Shown here: in pieces, positions 44,930 to 55,128 of the stretch | Position numbering within the stretch: the stretch's first letter is position 1 | How the letters are laid out: the number at the start of each line of letters is the position of its first letter | NCBI GenBank assembly: GCA_029204225.1 | Contig: MU832000.1 | Span: 1 to 64,000 of the forward strand | Length of the DNA: 64,000 nt | Direction of reading: 5' to 3' | DNA from: Diphasiastrum complanatum | Taxonomy: Eukaryota > Streptophyta > Lycopodiopsida > Lycopodiales > Lycopodiaceae | Made by a program: the position numbers and the translations under genes | The notes under the pieces: model-generated | Told to the model about the DNA's origin: nothing | Seen by the model: only the letters and a program-made list of their open reading frames with translations | Databases searched by the model: none

Positions 44930-46490
44930 TCTTTTATTTTTCCTTGGTTGTTCATGGAATTGGAATTGTAGCCATCATTTTGTCTAATGGTGAAGAAAAG
45001 TACATTAAGAATGTGTTTTATGTTTCGAGAATCAAGAAGAATCTTCTTTCGGTTTCAACTATGTTGAAGCAAGGACTAGTTGTTGAGTTCAAAGAAGATA
45101 GGTGTCTTGTCAAGGATCTTAAAAGATCTCTCTTGATTGTTGTTTCGGGAACAATGCATGCTGGCTTATTCAATATGAATACCTATGAGCGACGAATTTC
45201 CTATACATGTCTTGTTGCTTCTACATCACAATCATTGGAGTTGGCTGAATTGTGGCACACAAGGTTTGGACATCTCAATTTTGCAAGTTTGAAGAAGCTG
45301 AAGACATTTAATATGGTAGAGGATATTCCTACTATTGAGCAGCTGGAAGGGCATGTATGCGAGGGGTGCATACTTGGAAAGTTTCAAAGGAAACCTTTTC
45401 CAATTGGTGGAACTATAAGGGTTCTTGATAAATTTGATTGGTTCATAGTGATGTTTGTAGTCCAATGATGACCGAATCCCCAAAAGTACATCTATTTTTT
45501 GACTTTTATTGATGACTTTTCCCGTTTTACATGGATCTATCCTATGAAGGCTAAATCGGAAGTTTTCAACATTTCAAAGATTTTCTAGCAATGGTGGAAA
45601 ATCAGTTTGGGCATTCTTTGAAGACCCTATGCACCGATCGAGGAGGGGAATACATCAAGAGTACGTTCGGTGCATTTCTTCGAGAGAAGGAAATTTTACA
45701 TCAAATGACAACTCCCTATATGCCTCAACAAAATGGTGTTGTCGAGTGAAAGAATCGCACACTTAAGGAGATGGCCCGTTGCATGCTCAAAGCAAAGGGG
45801 GTGTCTCACAAGTTTTGGGTTGAAGCGGTTATAACGGCAACATACATAAGCAATCGTTGTCCTACTAAAGCATTGAAAGTATTAACTCCTTATGAAGTTT
45901 GGTATGGGAAGAAGCCTTCAATCTCTCACTTTTGCATTTTTGGTTATACGACTTATGCTTTTGTTCCGGATAAACTTTGTACAAAGCTTGAGAATAAAGG
46001 AGTTAAATGCATTTTTGTTGGCTATAGTAATGACAGCAAAGGCTATAGGCTGTTCAATTTGAGCACTAACAAGATAATTGTTAGTCGTGATGAAGATGGT
46101 AACCTCTTTGGCTTCCCATTTGGTTGGCGTTTGCGAGAATTTGACATAAAGACAACATTCTTCAATGGTGATCTCAATGAGGAAGTGTACCTTCAACAAC
46201 CTACTGGGTTGAAGGCCAAGAAGATAAAGTTTGTCTTCTCAAGAAGACACTTTATGGACTAAAGCAAGCCCCAAGGATGTGGTATCAAAAGATACATGTC
46301 TACTTTTGTGATCGTGGGTTTACTAACAGTCCTAGCGAATCTACGCTTTATGTCAAACATACTTCAGATTATATCATCATTATTTTGCTTTATGTTGATG
46401 ATATTATTGTTACGGGAAGTAATGAGCAGTAGATTGATGCCTTAATACATTAGAGGAGTTTTGAGCACCAAAAAGACCTTTTGTCAAGAT
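44930..46490 (+). pseudogene. Copia-D, left piece: integrase and RT fragments
   Basis: Integrase zinc domain ([19 protein letters not shown]), core pieces ([21 protein letters not shown]), ARCMLKAKG, then after an internal deletion near 46100 the RT blocks FDIKTTFFNGDLNEEVYLQQ, QAPRMWYQK and YVDDIIVTGSNEQ. It stops near 46490 in the KSFExxKDL-like segment. Many stops and frameshifts. It is close to copia-A. Its 3' end (RNase H and LTR) appears at 55.09-55.83 kb, beyond the four-gene cluster. Confidence 0.87.
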
Positions 46491-46810
46491 GCTGTTTTTG
46501 ACTTTTCACCTATTCGACGTACACTTGGCCCAGTTATATATTTACACTTGTGAAAGACCGTAACGTTGTTGTCGGTCGATTTCTTTTTTGAAATTTTTCG
46601 GTCATATTTTTATACAATTCAAAACTCCCGCCGGGCAGGGTCCTGACTTGTGATTGGACCGTAATTGCTGCATGTGAGTTTCCTAAGTGTTCGGGACCTA
46701 ACACTTGTGGTTAAAGTAAGTCTATTTTGATCTAACCGTAGTTAGACTAACATATATGATTTACGAAAGACCGCCAACATTTATTACAAATTTGGTTATT
46801 TATTTTCATA

Positions 46811-48278
46811 TTGATTCAACTATATTTTGTTTCAAACTCTGTTGTTCATCTTCTTTTAGCTTTGCAATGGCTTCCGGAAGCTGTAGACCACGAAGCAATA
46901 TTGTCTCAGTTTTTGTTTGTAATGAAAAAGACTCTGATGGCTCTTGGATACCACGTATCTATAGAAAATTTCACTGGGTTCTCATGCATCCCTCCTCAAG
47001 AGGTGTTTTTGGTAAAAAGAGAAAATCAAATATGGATTATGGGAATTTTTGAAAAGGTAGAATTTTAGACTTCAAAGTTTCACCTGGTAGTTGATCCATT
47101 TCAGAGGTCTTGATTCAACATGTCTACATGCATAAGGAAATTAGAGTGAAAGGCGAAAGTTCAAATGACAGACTCAAATGCAATTGTAAGTTTTGGAGAA
47201 TTTTTTGCTTTGAGCTTTGCATTAATCATTTAGACGTGTATCTGAGTATTTAAATGACATATAGTTTTATGAATTTGTGCATATTTGTATCCATCAAGCA
47301 TAATTGAATGGCAACCTATACAATCCCTTGTCGGCATCATGGACGTTATTCATTCTGATATTGGTCTTCTGCAATACAAGAATCGCTCCACGAGATCACT
47401 TTTGGATTCTTGTATTTTTTTCTATGATTCATTTTACACACCATCTAGTTTAGGTGGAAAATTAGAGGCGATATCATTACCCTCTTTCTCAAGCGAAGAA
47501 TGGATTTCTCCAGATTCCACCATAGCAGAGAGCTTCCGATCAAGGTTTTTTATGGACATTCAAAACTGTATGAAATGTAGCACAGGTTCAAAAAACAATA
47601 GATTGCATTGGTTTTTGCCTATTGCAATTTTTGTTGATTTTTTTGTTGAATGTAATATTCGTAAAACAATGACAATGTTTATTTGTAGTGATTTAACAGA
47701 CAATATGTTATCAAGCCTCATTGATGATCATTGGGATAAAAAGAGTAATGGCAATATCGAGTGCATAGTTAATAGATCGTCAATGAAATTTAGATATCTT
47801 ATAGAAAAACAAGTGCTTTCTTTAACATTTTATTATAGAAGATGGTCCAAAGTTGGCAACGGATGGAAAGCATTGGATCAGGATTTTACAGTGAATCATC
47901 AAGATCAAATAGAAATTCAAGTGAGGAAAAATAATGCTACTCTTACAACAATTGAGGTGGAAGAAGATTGGACACTCGATCACATTCGATCAGAGCTTAC
48001 ATTGCTGCAATATGATATTCCTAAACACTTCTGTTTTCGAGTCAACAAGAGATTGGTAGGTGTATGTGTATTTATTCCAGTACACATTTGAAATGACTTT
48101 CAATGATTTTATTTAAACATGTTTTAGTGTTTTCGGTATTGCAATATTTCATTTGACACAATCTCAATGTTGATATTGTTTAACAAGTTTCTTTGATGTA
48201 CAGGTAAGATCAAGACAAAAAAGTCGCATAGAGTGCAAGGACTTAAATAGAAGCATAGAAATTGTTGAAACCGCATAA
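46811..48278 (+). CDS. Gene Y of the four-gene cluster, unknown function
   Basis: Probable exons: 46811(or ATG 46922)-47056, 47107-47185, about 47299-48055 and 48204-48278. The last intron (gtaggt...tgtacag) joins in phase 0 to give FRVNKRL-VRSRQKSRIECKD ending ETA and TAA. The join between exons 2 and 3 does not keep phase as drawn, so one boundary is wrong or a base is lost. The protein (about 400 residues) has no domain that I recognise. The end (IEIQVRKNNATLTTIEV, DWTLDHIRSEL, IPKHFCFRVN) resembles a ubiquitin-like beta-grasp fold only in pattern. It is convergent with the H3-Ulp1 gene (248 bp apart). Confidence 0.5.
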
Positions 48279-48525
48279 ACATTGGGATGATAGACGAGCA
48301 ACATCAATGTACTTTTTCAAAAAAAAAGGAATACAAAGAAGTCCCAAATGACTTCAAGATTTCATTAAGCAATTTGTATTTAGTATTTTGAAAAATGTAC
48401 ATTGTTTTTGAAATCGATATAATATATTTGTGGCATTTAGTAATAGCCCACTTTCTATTTGCCTATCTATTGTTCTATGGATCATCATGTGATGATATAT
48501 TTCTATGTGTCTGTCAGAACCATAT

Positions 48526-50381
48526 TTACATTTCAATCAAAGGTGCCTGAGGCATATCCTCGAGCACTGTAACCTCATCCACGGATCCCCTGGCAGGTTC
48601 ATCCGAGGCACCTTCATGCTTGTAGGGCCTTGCACATGATAGTAAAACTTCCAACATTTCATGCCGATACTGATGAATCGCATTTGTTGATACCTCAGGA
48701 CATTGGAACTGCAAAAAAAATATCGAGTGTATGTATGTATTAGCCAATGTTTTAAAATATATAAATTCACAAAGTTAACAATATATCATCAGGATACTGG
48801 AAGATTGAAAAAAATACCTCACAGATACTAGCATCTGGAGGTTGCACCATATACCAATCCAAGAACGATTTAACATTCCAGATTGAATACTATCCGCAGC
48901 TGAAAGCATCTTCTTGTTGCGAAGACTGAGAAATCACAGCAAAAAATTGTTAAAGTATAATTCAATATAATTCTAAACTACATGTCATCATGCAAATAAA
49001 ATACGTAAAAAGATTTCTTTTACCTTTGCATCAACAACCTCTATGTTGGTATTTACAACCAACCCATCCGGCCTGGGCAATAGCTCCACCATCCTTTTGT
49101 ACATGGATTTAATCATGGAATTGGTGGCATGCAAAGAATTCATTGTCATGCACACAGGTGTGCAGTTTCCAGTCGAATCCACTTTCATGGATATGACGTG
49201 CACACTCCAATGTTTGCTGCCAGAAAGAGACAAGCAATGAATTACTAGAATCTATAAGAGTTTCCAAAAGAAAAATCTTACAGAAAACAGATATTACAAG
49301 AAGAAACTATCTTACTTTGAACAGTATGAGATGATGAACATTGATGCCTCTTTGCTGGTGTGCCTGAAGAGTCTTCTGGCTTTCCTCTCTTTATTCAACA
49401 GATGTCCAAAAAATGGAGATACAACAAAAATCTCCTTCGTGACTGTGTATGTATATTTATGTAGGTAGTATGCACAAGCAGATTCAACTACTGTGTCTGA
49501 GATATATGAGGTCTTCTCTTTTAGCTCCCTACAATGCGGGTCTTTGATATGCATTGCAAAATTAATATCATCTATACAAAACATAAACTCCCCTCCGAGA
49601 TCATCTATTTTCTTGGCTATATACAGGTCAAAATCAATGTACCTCTCAGAATCAAAAAATGTGTCTTTAGGTTCATTCGGAAGTCTGATGTGCAACGCTT
49701 TATCAGTTGCATCAACATCAGAAACAATCATGTCTACCACTGTATTGAGGTCATCCTCATGTATAGAAGGAGAATCGTGCAGTTGAAGATCAGAGGTTAC
49801 GGGAGGACTCTCAACCAGTGGAATTGCGGACATACTAGCCAGATCTTTTCTAATGGGAGGAGGTGAGGGTGAAGAGCTGGGAGACCTGGGCTTGGGTTGC
49901 GAACGCTTGGGCCGTGCTTGCTTTCTCTTTTTGCGGGGTGGAACCGGCCCCCTTTCAAGAGGAACTTGCCTCTGTGTGAATCCAGACTTAAAAATGTTGT
50001 CACAGGTGTTTCGAAGCCTCATGACAAGAAGCATGTCCTTAGGCATCAATGTCACCCTCTTGCCATGAATGGAGCACAACATCAAATCCTCAAACGTTTT
50101 TGTCTGGAAATCCTCGTATGCAGTAGGGCCTCCAATGCAGTGATATTCCACCTCACTGCGTAGGGCAGATGGGTGGTCATGTCTTGTGTAGCCTCTCTCA
50201 CAACCCGGTAGAAGGCTGCTTTCGGGATCAGAAGTTTGGTGCTCCTCTGCAAGGCCCTGATGTCCCTCAACCATGGACGGCTAGGTCTACCACGTCTTTG
50301 CGGACGTACGAGTTCAGATGTCTAGGGACGAGACAGATGAACGAAACTGGTAAGCCTAGCGGTTTGCTTCGTCCGAGCCAT
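48526..50381 (-). pseudogene. Histone H3-like domain fused to a Ulp1/C48 SUMO-protease-like domain
   Basis: Exons (minus): 50381-49316, 49216-49024, 48925-48818 and 48708-48526, all GT-AG; the first intron's phase fits and the others are phase 0. The ATG at 50381 starts MARTKQTAR, identical to the histone H3 N-terminus, then RPQRRGRPSRPWLRDIRALQ, STKLLIPKAAFYRVVREATQ and, after a one-base frame change near 50130, FEDLMLCSIHGKRVTLMPKD, i.e. the H3 alpha-N to alpha-3 histone fold. A Lys/Arg/Pro/Ser linker follows (PPRKKRKQARPKRSQPKPRS). The C-terminal half has the C48 order KHWSVHVI (His), CMTMNSL (Asn where Asp is usual) and SSQQEDAFSCG (Gln and Cys). Lesions: TAG in the H3 tail (about 50322), the frameshift, and TAG right after SCG. 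Intact relatives would probably be nuclear. It is divergent from gene X. Confidence 0.82.
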
Positions 50382-50391
50382 TGAGACCGAA

Positions 50392-50603
50392 TATCTATAC
50401 TACGCGAGGATAGAGACATAACAGAAGAGACACTGAGAACTCTAACCGTGATATCGCTACGACGTGAGAGAGTGGCAGAGTCAGGCGGGGAGAGGCAGGG
50501 GCTCGTGTGATGGCGATACTGGGGAAGTCAAGCTGATATCGCTACGACGCGAGAGGGTGTAAGGAACGGGCATGAGGAGAAGGTCGCTCACGTGATGGCG
50601 ATA
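50392..50603. promoter_or_regulatory. Five copies of a 17-bp TATCGCYAYSACGCGAG motif in the H3-Ulp1 leader
   Basis: Copies at 50392-50409 (diverged), 50452-50468 (+), 50502-50518 (-), 50537-50553 (+) and 50587-50603 (-). The alternating orientations make inverted pairs. They lie between the minus-strand TATA box and the H3-Ulp1 ATG, thus in the presumed 5' leader. The role is unknown; binding sites for an element-encoded protein are one possibility. Confidence 0.75.
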
Positions 50604-50681
50604 TCATGAATGCATTTCATATGGATGCAATCAAACGTGCCAGCAAATTATGTGAAAACCTGTACAATCCCCTGGAATGGA

Positions 50682-50690
50682 CTTATATAG
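50682..50690 (-). promoter_or_regulatory. TATA box of the H3-Ulp1 gene
   Basis: CTATATAAG on the minus strand, about 300 bp upstream of the MARTKQTAR start, with the G-box array directly upstream of it. Confidence 0.65.
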
Positions 50691-50704
50691 GGGAGAAAAT
50701 TTGG

Positions 50705-51072
50705 CACGTGTGAATACCAGCGACACGTGGCCCAGTCAATAGCTGACATGTGGAACCACACGTCTGTATATGCACGTGTGATACTACACGTCTGGATCAA
50801 CACGTGTGGGAACCCACGTGGAGACACATGGTCGAATGGATCAGTGACATGTGTTCTTGCACGTATAGGCTCGCATGTGTGGTCACGTGGCCCAATCAGT
50901 ACCTGACGTGTGGGACCTACACCTTTGTATCCGCACGTGTGAAACTTGCACGTGTGTCCATGTGGTCCAATGGTTTAGTGACGTGTGTTCTGGCACGTGT
51001 GATCTTGCACGTGTGGGCACGTGGGCGAATGGCAGATTGACGCGTATTGTAGCACGTGTGGTCTCGCACGTG
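50705..51072. promoter_or_regulatory. G-box array: 13 CACGTG hexamers in 368 bp between divergent TATA boxes
   Basis: CACGTG begins at 50705, 50724, 50773, 50801, 50815, 50884, 50934, 50949, 50994, 51008, 51018, 51053 and 51067, most extended to CACGTGTG. The array is built from diverged units of about 100 bp (for example GTGGYCCAATSRGT...TGACGTGTG...GCACGTGTG). CACGTG is the core bound by plant bZIP and bHLH factors (light, abscisic acid, stress). Placement between two outward TATA boxes indicates a bidirectional enhancer. Confidence 0.85.
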
Positions 51073-51152
51073 TGGACGGTTGTACTACGCGCCATAGATC
51101 TGATCCGTTGCTGGATCGACGAGTGTACGGCTTGGATTTTCTTGGTTTTAGC

Positions 51153-51160
51153 TATATAAA
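51153..51160 (+). promoter_or_regulatory. TATA box of gene X
   Basis: TATATAAA, about 240 bp before the first ATG (51397) of gene X and just outside the G-box array. Confidence 0.65.
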
Positions 51161-51249
51161 TGTTGTTTGATCAGTTAAAACATTTCGATAAGTCTTGGAT
51201 TTTCACTCCCTGTATCTCACAATGTGTGAACAGTTCTTTTTATTTGCAG

Positions 51250-51370
51250 TATTGCTACCACGCGAGAATCTGTCAGTCGTTCCGATAGCAGGTCATTCGC
51301 CAATATCGCCATCACGCGAGGAAGTCCTGATTGTCTTCTAACTCCCTTCCACCCCGCGTCGTAGCGATAC
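51250..51370. promoter_or_regulatory. Three copies of the 17-bp TATCGC...ACGCGAG motif in the gene X leader
   Basis: Copies at 51250-51266 (+), 51304-51320 (+) and about 51354-51369 (-). They mirror the five copies in the divergent H3-Ulp1 leader, so both transcripts would carry the motif downstream of their start sites. Confidence 0.75.
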
Positions 51371-51396
51371 TCGGCCATATTGGTCATACTTTCGAG

Positions 51397-52881
51397 ATGG
51401 TCGCGTCATCCTCTAATACTTTTGATTATGCTTTGCACGCCTTCCTCGTTGAATCCGGTGTTGGTAACTACATAGGTCACTATAAGACGTATTTCAATAT
51501 GTCTTTTGATATTGAGAGGTTTGGATCAGAACATAAATCATATTTTCTAGTGTTGTATAAGGAGTATTATGATAGTCTGAATCAGTCTATGTTGATCATG
51601 GATAATCTACGATTCATCCATTTCCATGACCTAGTACTTGCCCAACCATCTTCAAAGCAAAGCCGCAACCGACGATTCACGAAAATCGTGAGTGATTTTA
51701 AACGTGTGGTCCATTGTGACCAGCACAATCGATCATGTCGTTTTTTGCAGGAAGGCATGGGCTTTGTGTTTTATCTTTGTGCTCTTGATCCTGATGAGGC
51801 AAGAACTTCGACGCTTAGCATTAAGGGTGCCTCATCATCAACTGATTCTGTGATATCAGAGTCAACTATTGTTGATGATGCCTTGGGTGCTGACGAGGAG
51901 GCAAGATTGGCTTCAATGTACGACCCAACCGAGTCTCGTGCATTGTCCATTTCTTCCTTATCTGACGTGAATCCATATGGCAAAACCAAGACTCTCCTTG
52001 ATTTGCCAGTGTATTACATGAATAGTGTCGCATACCTCTCACTGAATGATGTTGGAGATGTTCTTGATTTGAGGGAGGACAAAATATTATCAATTTTGTC
52101 TAATTTCATCAAAGAATTCGAGGACTTCATAGATCTCGACGGTGATGATGATCTACGTGATTCTATTGATTACAAAGACAGAGATGAATGGATGGATGGG
52201 ACTGAAGCACTACAGTCAATCATGTTTGAAAGCAGGGCATACCAGGCAAATTTTCCGGGTGAGGAGGAATTTCTGAAAATCCGGAGCAGATATGTGTCAC
52301 AGTCTTCGAAAACTAGTCCATCCAGTGCTTCGACGACCATTGTTGCTGGTCATGATCTACATACTATTGCACTTATTGAAGCTGATGAGGGTGATCTGAT
52401 AGGTAAATCTGGTTTTATCTTAATGAGATTTTTATTCAAATATAGTCATTTTGTTTTACAAGACATGTGACCTTTGCTCGTATTTTACAGGCTATTGTTG
52501 AGGTGGATGCCTTTGCAACAAGGCAGGGATATTTGAGGGAAGGCCAGGGATCACGACAAAGGGATTCATCCCTGTCCAATTATTTGAAGTGCTTTGTAAA
52601 TAAAGATATTTGCATTCATCATAGCAAATTTTCTTCAAAACGAGCATAAATACCCTCCGAATACATATAAAATTATTTTTGTGAAGAGAGACATTGCCAT
52701 AAAAGTGTTTGGCTATGTAGCTGAGGAATTTCCGAAAAGGTCTTCCTCCTTAGCTATTTTCTCTGGATACATTGACCTGAGCAAAAGAAGATCGATTGAT
52801 TTTCTAGATCCATATGATAGAAAAAAATTTCTTCATGACCACACAGCAAAGCTGATCATTAAAGACAAAGAGAAACAATGA
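51397..52881 (+). CDS. Gene X of the four-gene cluster, unknown function
   Basis: The first exon runs from ATG 51397 (an upstream in-frame extension to 51331 lacks ATG) to about 52402, where an intron (gtaaat...ttttacag, to 52491) interrupts. The next block, AIVEVDAFATRQGYLREGQG, shifts frame near 52630 and continues QNEHKYPPNTYKIIF and YVAEEFPKRSSSLAIFSGYI to TGA 52881. About 480 residues: an aromatic-rich N-terminal half (YIGHYKTYFNMSFDIERFG, CDQHNRSCRF), a Ser/acidic middle (DLDGDDDLRD) and no domain that I recognise. It is divergent from H3-Ulp1 and convergent with the transposase-like gene, 73 bp away. At least one frameshift suggests decay. Confidence 0.5.
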
Positions 52882-52954
52882 TTTTGCCTTGCATTGTACT
52901 ACACATGATGCGATATAATACATATACTTTTTTCGTCTGATATCATGAAATTTA

Positions 52955-55128
52955 CTATGGGTTGGCTCTTGCATCAATATTATTTTCGTCTATAAATTTG
53001 CATGCCTTTCTGAATTTCTGATAATTTGTTGATTTAGTTTTATATCGGATTTGAATACGCCTATAGAACCATTGAAATAGCTGGATGATGTAACTATTTT
53101 TTTGAGATGTTCCACCGTGTTGTGTATTTCGATGAAATGTTGCTCTGGCTTGCCAATGCGATTTCTCCATTCCTTGTGATGACCAAATACTTAGATTGTC
53201 GTAAGCTTTTGCAAAAAATGACGCATGATGTCGTAAAATGTGCTGCAATATCAGAGATACAAATATTGTCATATTATCATTTTAAATTTAGCATATGTGC
53301 AATGAGATTATAAATTGAAGAGTTAGTTACATTGAAAAGAGATTTACCATATAATGCGTAATATGATCTTCACCCCATGCGTCTTTAACTGCATCCACAA
53401 ACTCAATTGTTGATTTCTCAATTAATAGGACATCAATATCAGATAGTTTATCTTTTCTGAGCAATTTGACCATGTTGTCAAGCTTTGTCCAGACTTCAAC
53501 TTTTTTAATCCTCGTTGTTCCTTTTTCTTCAAAATCCTTTGTGGCATTGAGTACATCTATCCAAATTGAGTACTGGATTTTAGTTGGTTTTCCGGAATGA
53601 TTTGATAAGAAACAACGAGCTTTGGATCCTCCTATACTTGGTTTGCATGGGATGTTTCCCGTTTTTCCTGAAAGCTTCTCGTCCTTTTGTATTTTAACGT
53701 GTCCTTTATGAAGTCCCGCTTTTGATAAAACTTCTTTCAATCGAGCTATTGCCTTTTTGGCTAATGACTCTGGCTTAGTATTTCAAGCAAACCAAATATG
53801 AAGGTATATCAATTTTTCGATAATTCTAACCTCTCCATGTAGTGTACAAATGTGAACATTTTTAAGCGGAATCGGTAATACTGGTTTCCAAGTCGGATCT
53901 TCTATATCCCTTGAAACTCTCGTGCTCTTCGACGTGTCATGTGTAGTTTTCATGCAATAGAGGCATGGATGTTATGAATTTGCTCCATGTGAGACGTTGA
54001 ACATGCACTTCAACGACTTCAGGTTTCCAGCCAAATGTCATTCCACCTTAAAATCACCTATTCCAGGAACATTGAGTGGTCTGTCGCTCATATGATTCTT
54101 AATTATCTCTGGACATTCTGTTTTACTAAAAATCCAAAATAGAATGTCATGATCTTCTTTTAAAACCTGTTTGAAACACAAAATCATGAACTATTTTAGG
54201 AGAAATGAACTCAGACCTATAATAACAGAACAATATTAGCTTAAAACACAAAACCATTAATTCTTAAAATGAATTAGTTGCTAGTACTCAATAGAATAGA
54301 TTTAAACCTGGAAAACTGCCAACCACCAAATATTATTTTCGGACTGCACGCTGAAATCAAGACTCTCCGAGTTTATCGTATTGTTTAATGCTCCATTCGT
54401 AATTGTAACACTAACCCTGTCCAGCTTTTGTCCCTTTATTACTTCTGATTCATCTAACTTGAGAACTAATATCAATTTTTCAACACTTTCATTTGTGATT
54501 CCATAAAACTTTACAATAAATCTCAGTAAATGATTCAGATCTACAAACATATTGTTGGTAGAATCATATGACAAAGTGCCATATTTTGAGTTATAAATTT
54601 CATTTATATGGTAAGGAATACCAATGATGTTTTGCAAACCCCTGTTTAACACATCCCTCTCTAATTTGATTTGAAAGGGCAGGGGAATAGGAAATTTTTT
54701 AATATGTACTTGTCCAAATGCCTCTTTGATAATTTTAAACATTGTGTCATATGCATCCCTGCTAATACCAAAATAATCACATGTCCCTTGTATCAATTTT
54801 CGGTCAATAATCTTGCCGACTTCACCCATAAGGGCCTCTGCAATCTTGCACTTGATTCGAGAATATCATTGATTTCCAAGTAGACTCGTTGTTGACTTGG
54901 TTGTAAGTACTGCACTCAAAGACTTTCCCATCATGTCCTTGTCTTTCAGATTTTCATTGGTGACTAAAGCTGATCTGCAAAAGAAAAATAAGATTTAGAA
55001 AAAAAAAAATTCACAATCATTGAGTGCTAGATGAAACAAAACACATGAATAGTTTAAAACATAATCTTACTTGAAAGCATATATTCTTTTTTTCCATTGA
55101 CCCCCACTTGTTGAAAGCTCGTCAATAC
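52955..55128 (-). pseudogene. Transposase-like gene of the four-gene cluster
   Basis: Minus-strand exons: about 55128-55074, about 54975-54308, about 54167-53349 and about 53247-52955, with GT-AG introns (ttccag/gtttaa; aacag/gttttaa; atatg/gtaaat; ttgcag/cacatt). Blocks: a first domain (DYFGISRDAYDTMFKIIKEA, FGQVHIKKFPIPLPF), then WHLAGNLKSLKCMF-like with HPCLYC, and a C-terminal HILRHHASFF...NLSIWSSQGMEKSH...WFYRRI. The order 'xxGxLKxL ... HPCxYC ... SxQGxEKxx' recalls a group of uncharacterised eukaryotic transposase-like proteins, with the Glu of QGMEK as a candidate catalytic acid; that link is from memory and needs a search. TGA, TAA and TGA interrupt exon 3, so it is dead. I cannot assign a superfamily. 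Confidence 0.55.

Noticed and set aside
49493-50163. Plus-strand ORFs of about 70-110 codons opposite the H3-Ulp1 gene
   Set aside because: They are antisense shadows; the minus frame carries recognisable H3 and protease motifs and splice sites.
48526-50381. Interpreting the H3-like sequence as an ordinary host histone gene or centromeric H3
   Set aside because: The tail after residue 8 does not match canonical H3, and the same strand continues through a linker and matching splice sites into a Ulp1-like domain; centromeric H3 tails do not begin ARTKQTAR followed by this sequence.
50750-51159. ORFs of 70-96 codons across the G-box region
   Set aside because: They come from the CACGTGTG repeats between two TATA boxes; composition (Cys/Thr/Val/His repeats) follows the repeat.
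46490-55128. Terminal inverted repeats and target duplication of the four-gene cluster
   Set aside because: I compared both edges by eye and found no convincing TIR or duplication, so none is reported.
46811-55128. Origin of the cluster as an endogenous giant-virus segment
   Set aside because: Genes have spliceosomal introns, plant-like TATA/G-box promoters and a transposase-like gene; no viral capsid, polymerase or packaging ATPase was seen.
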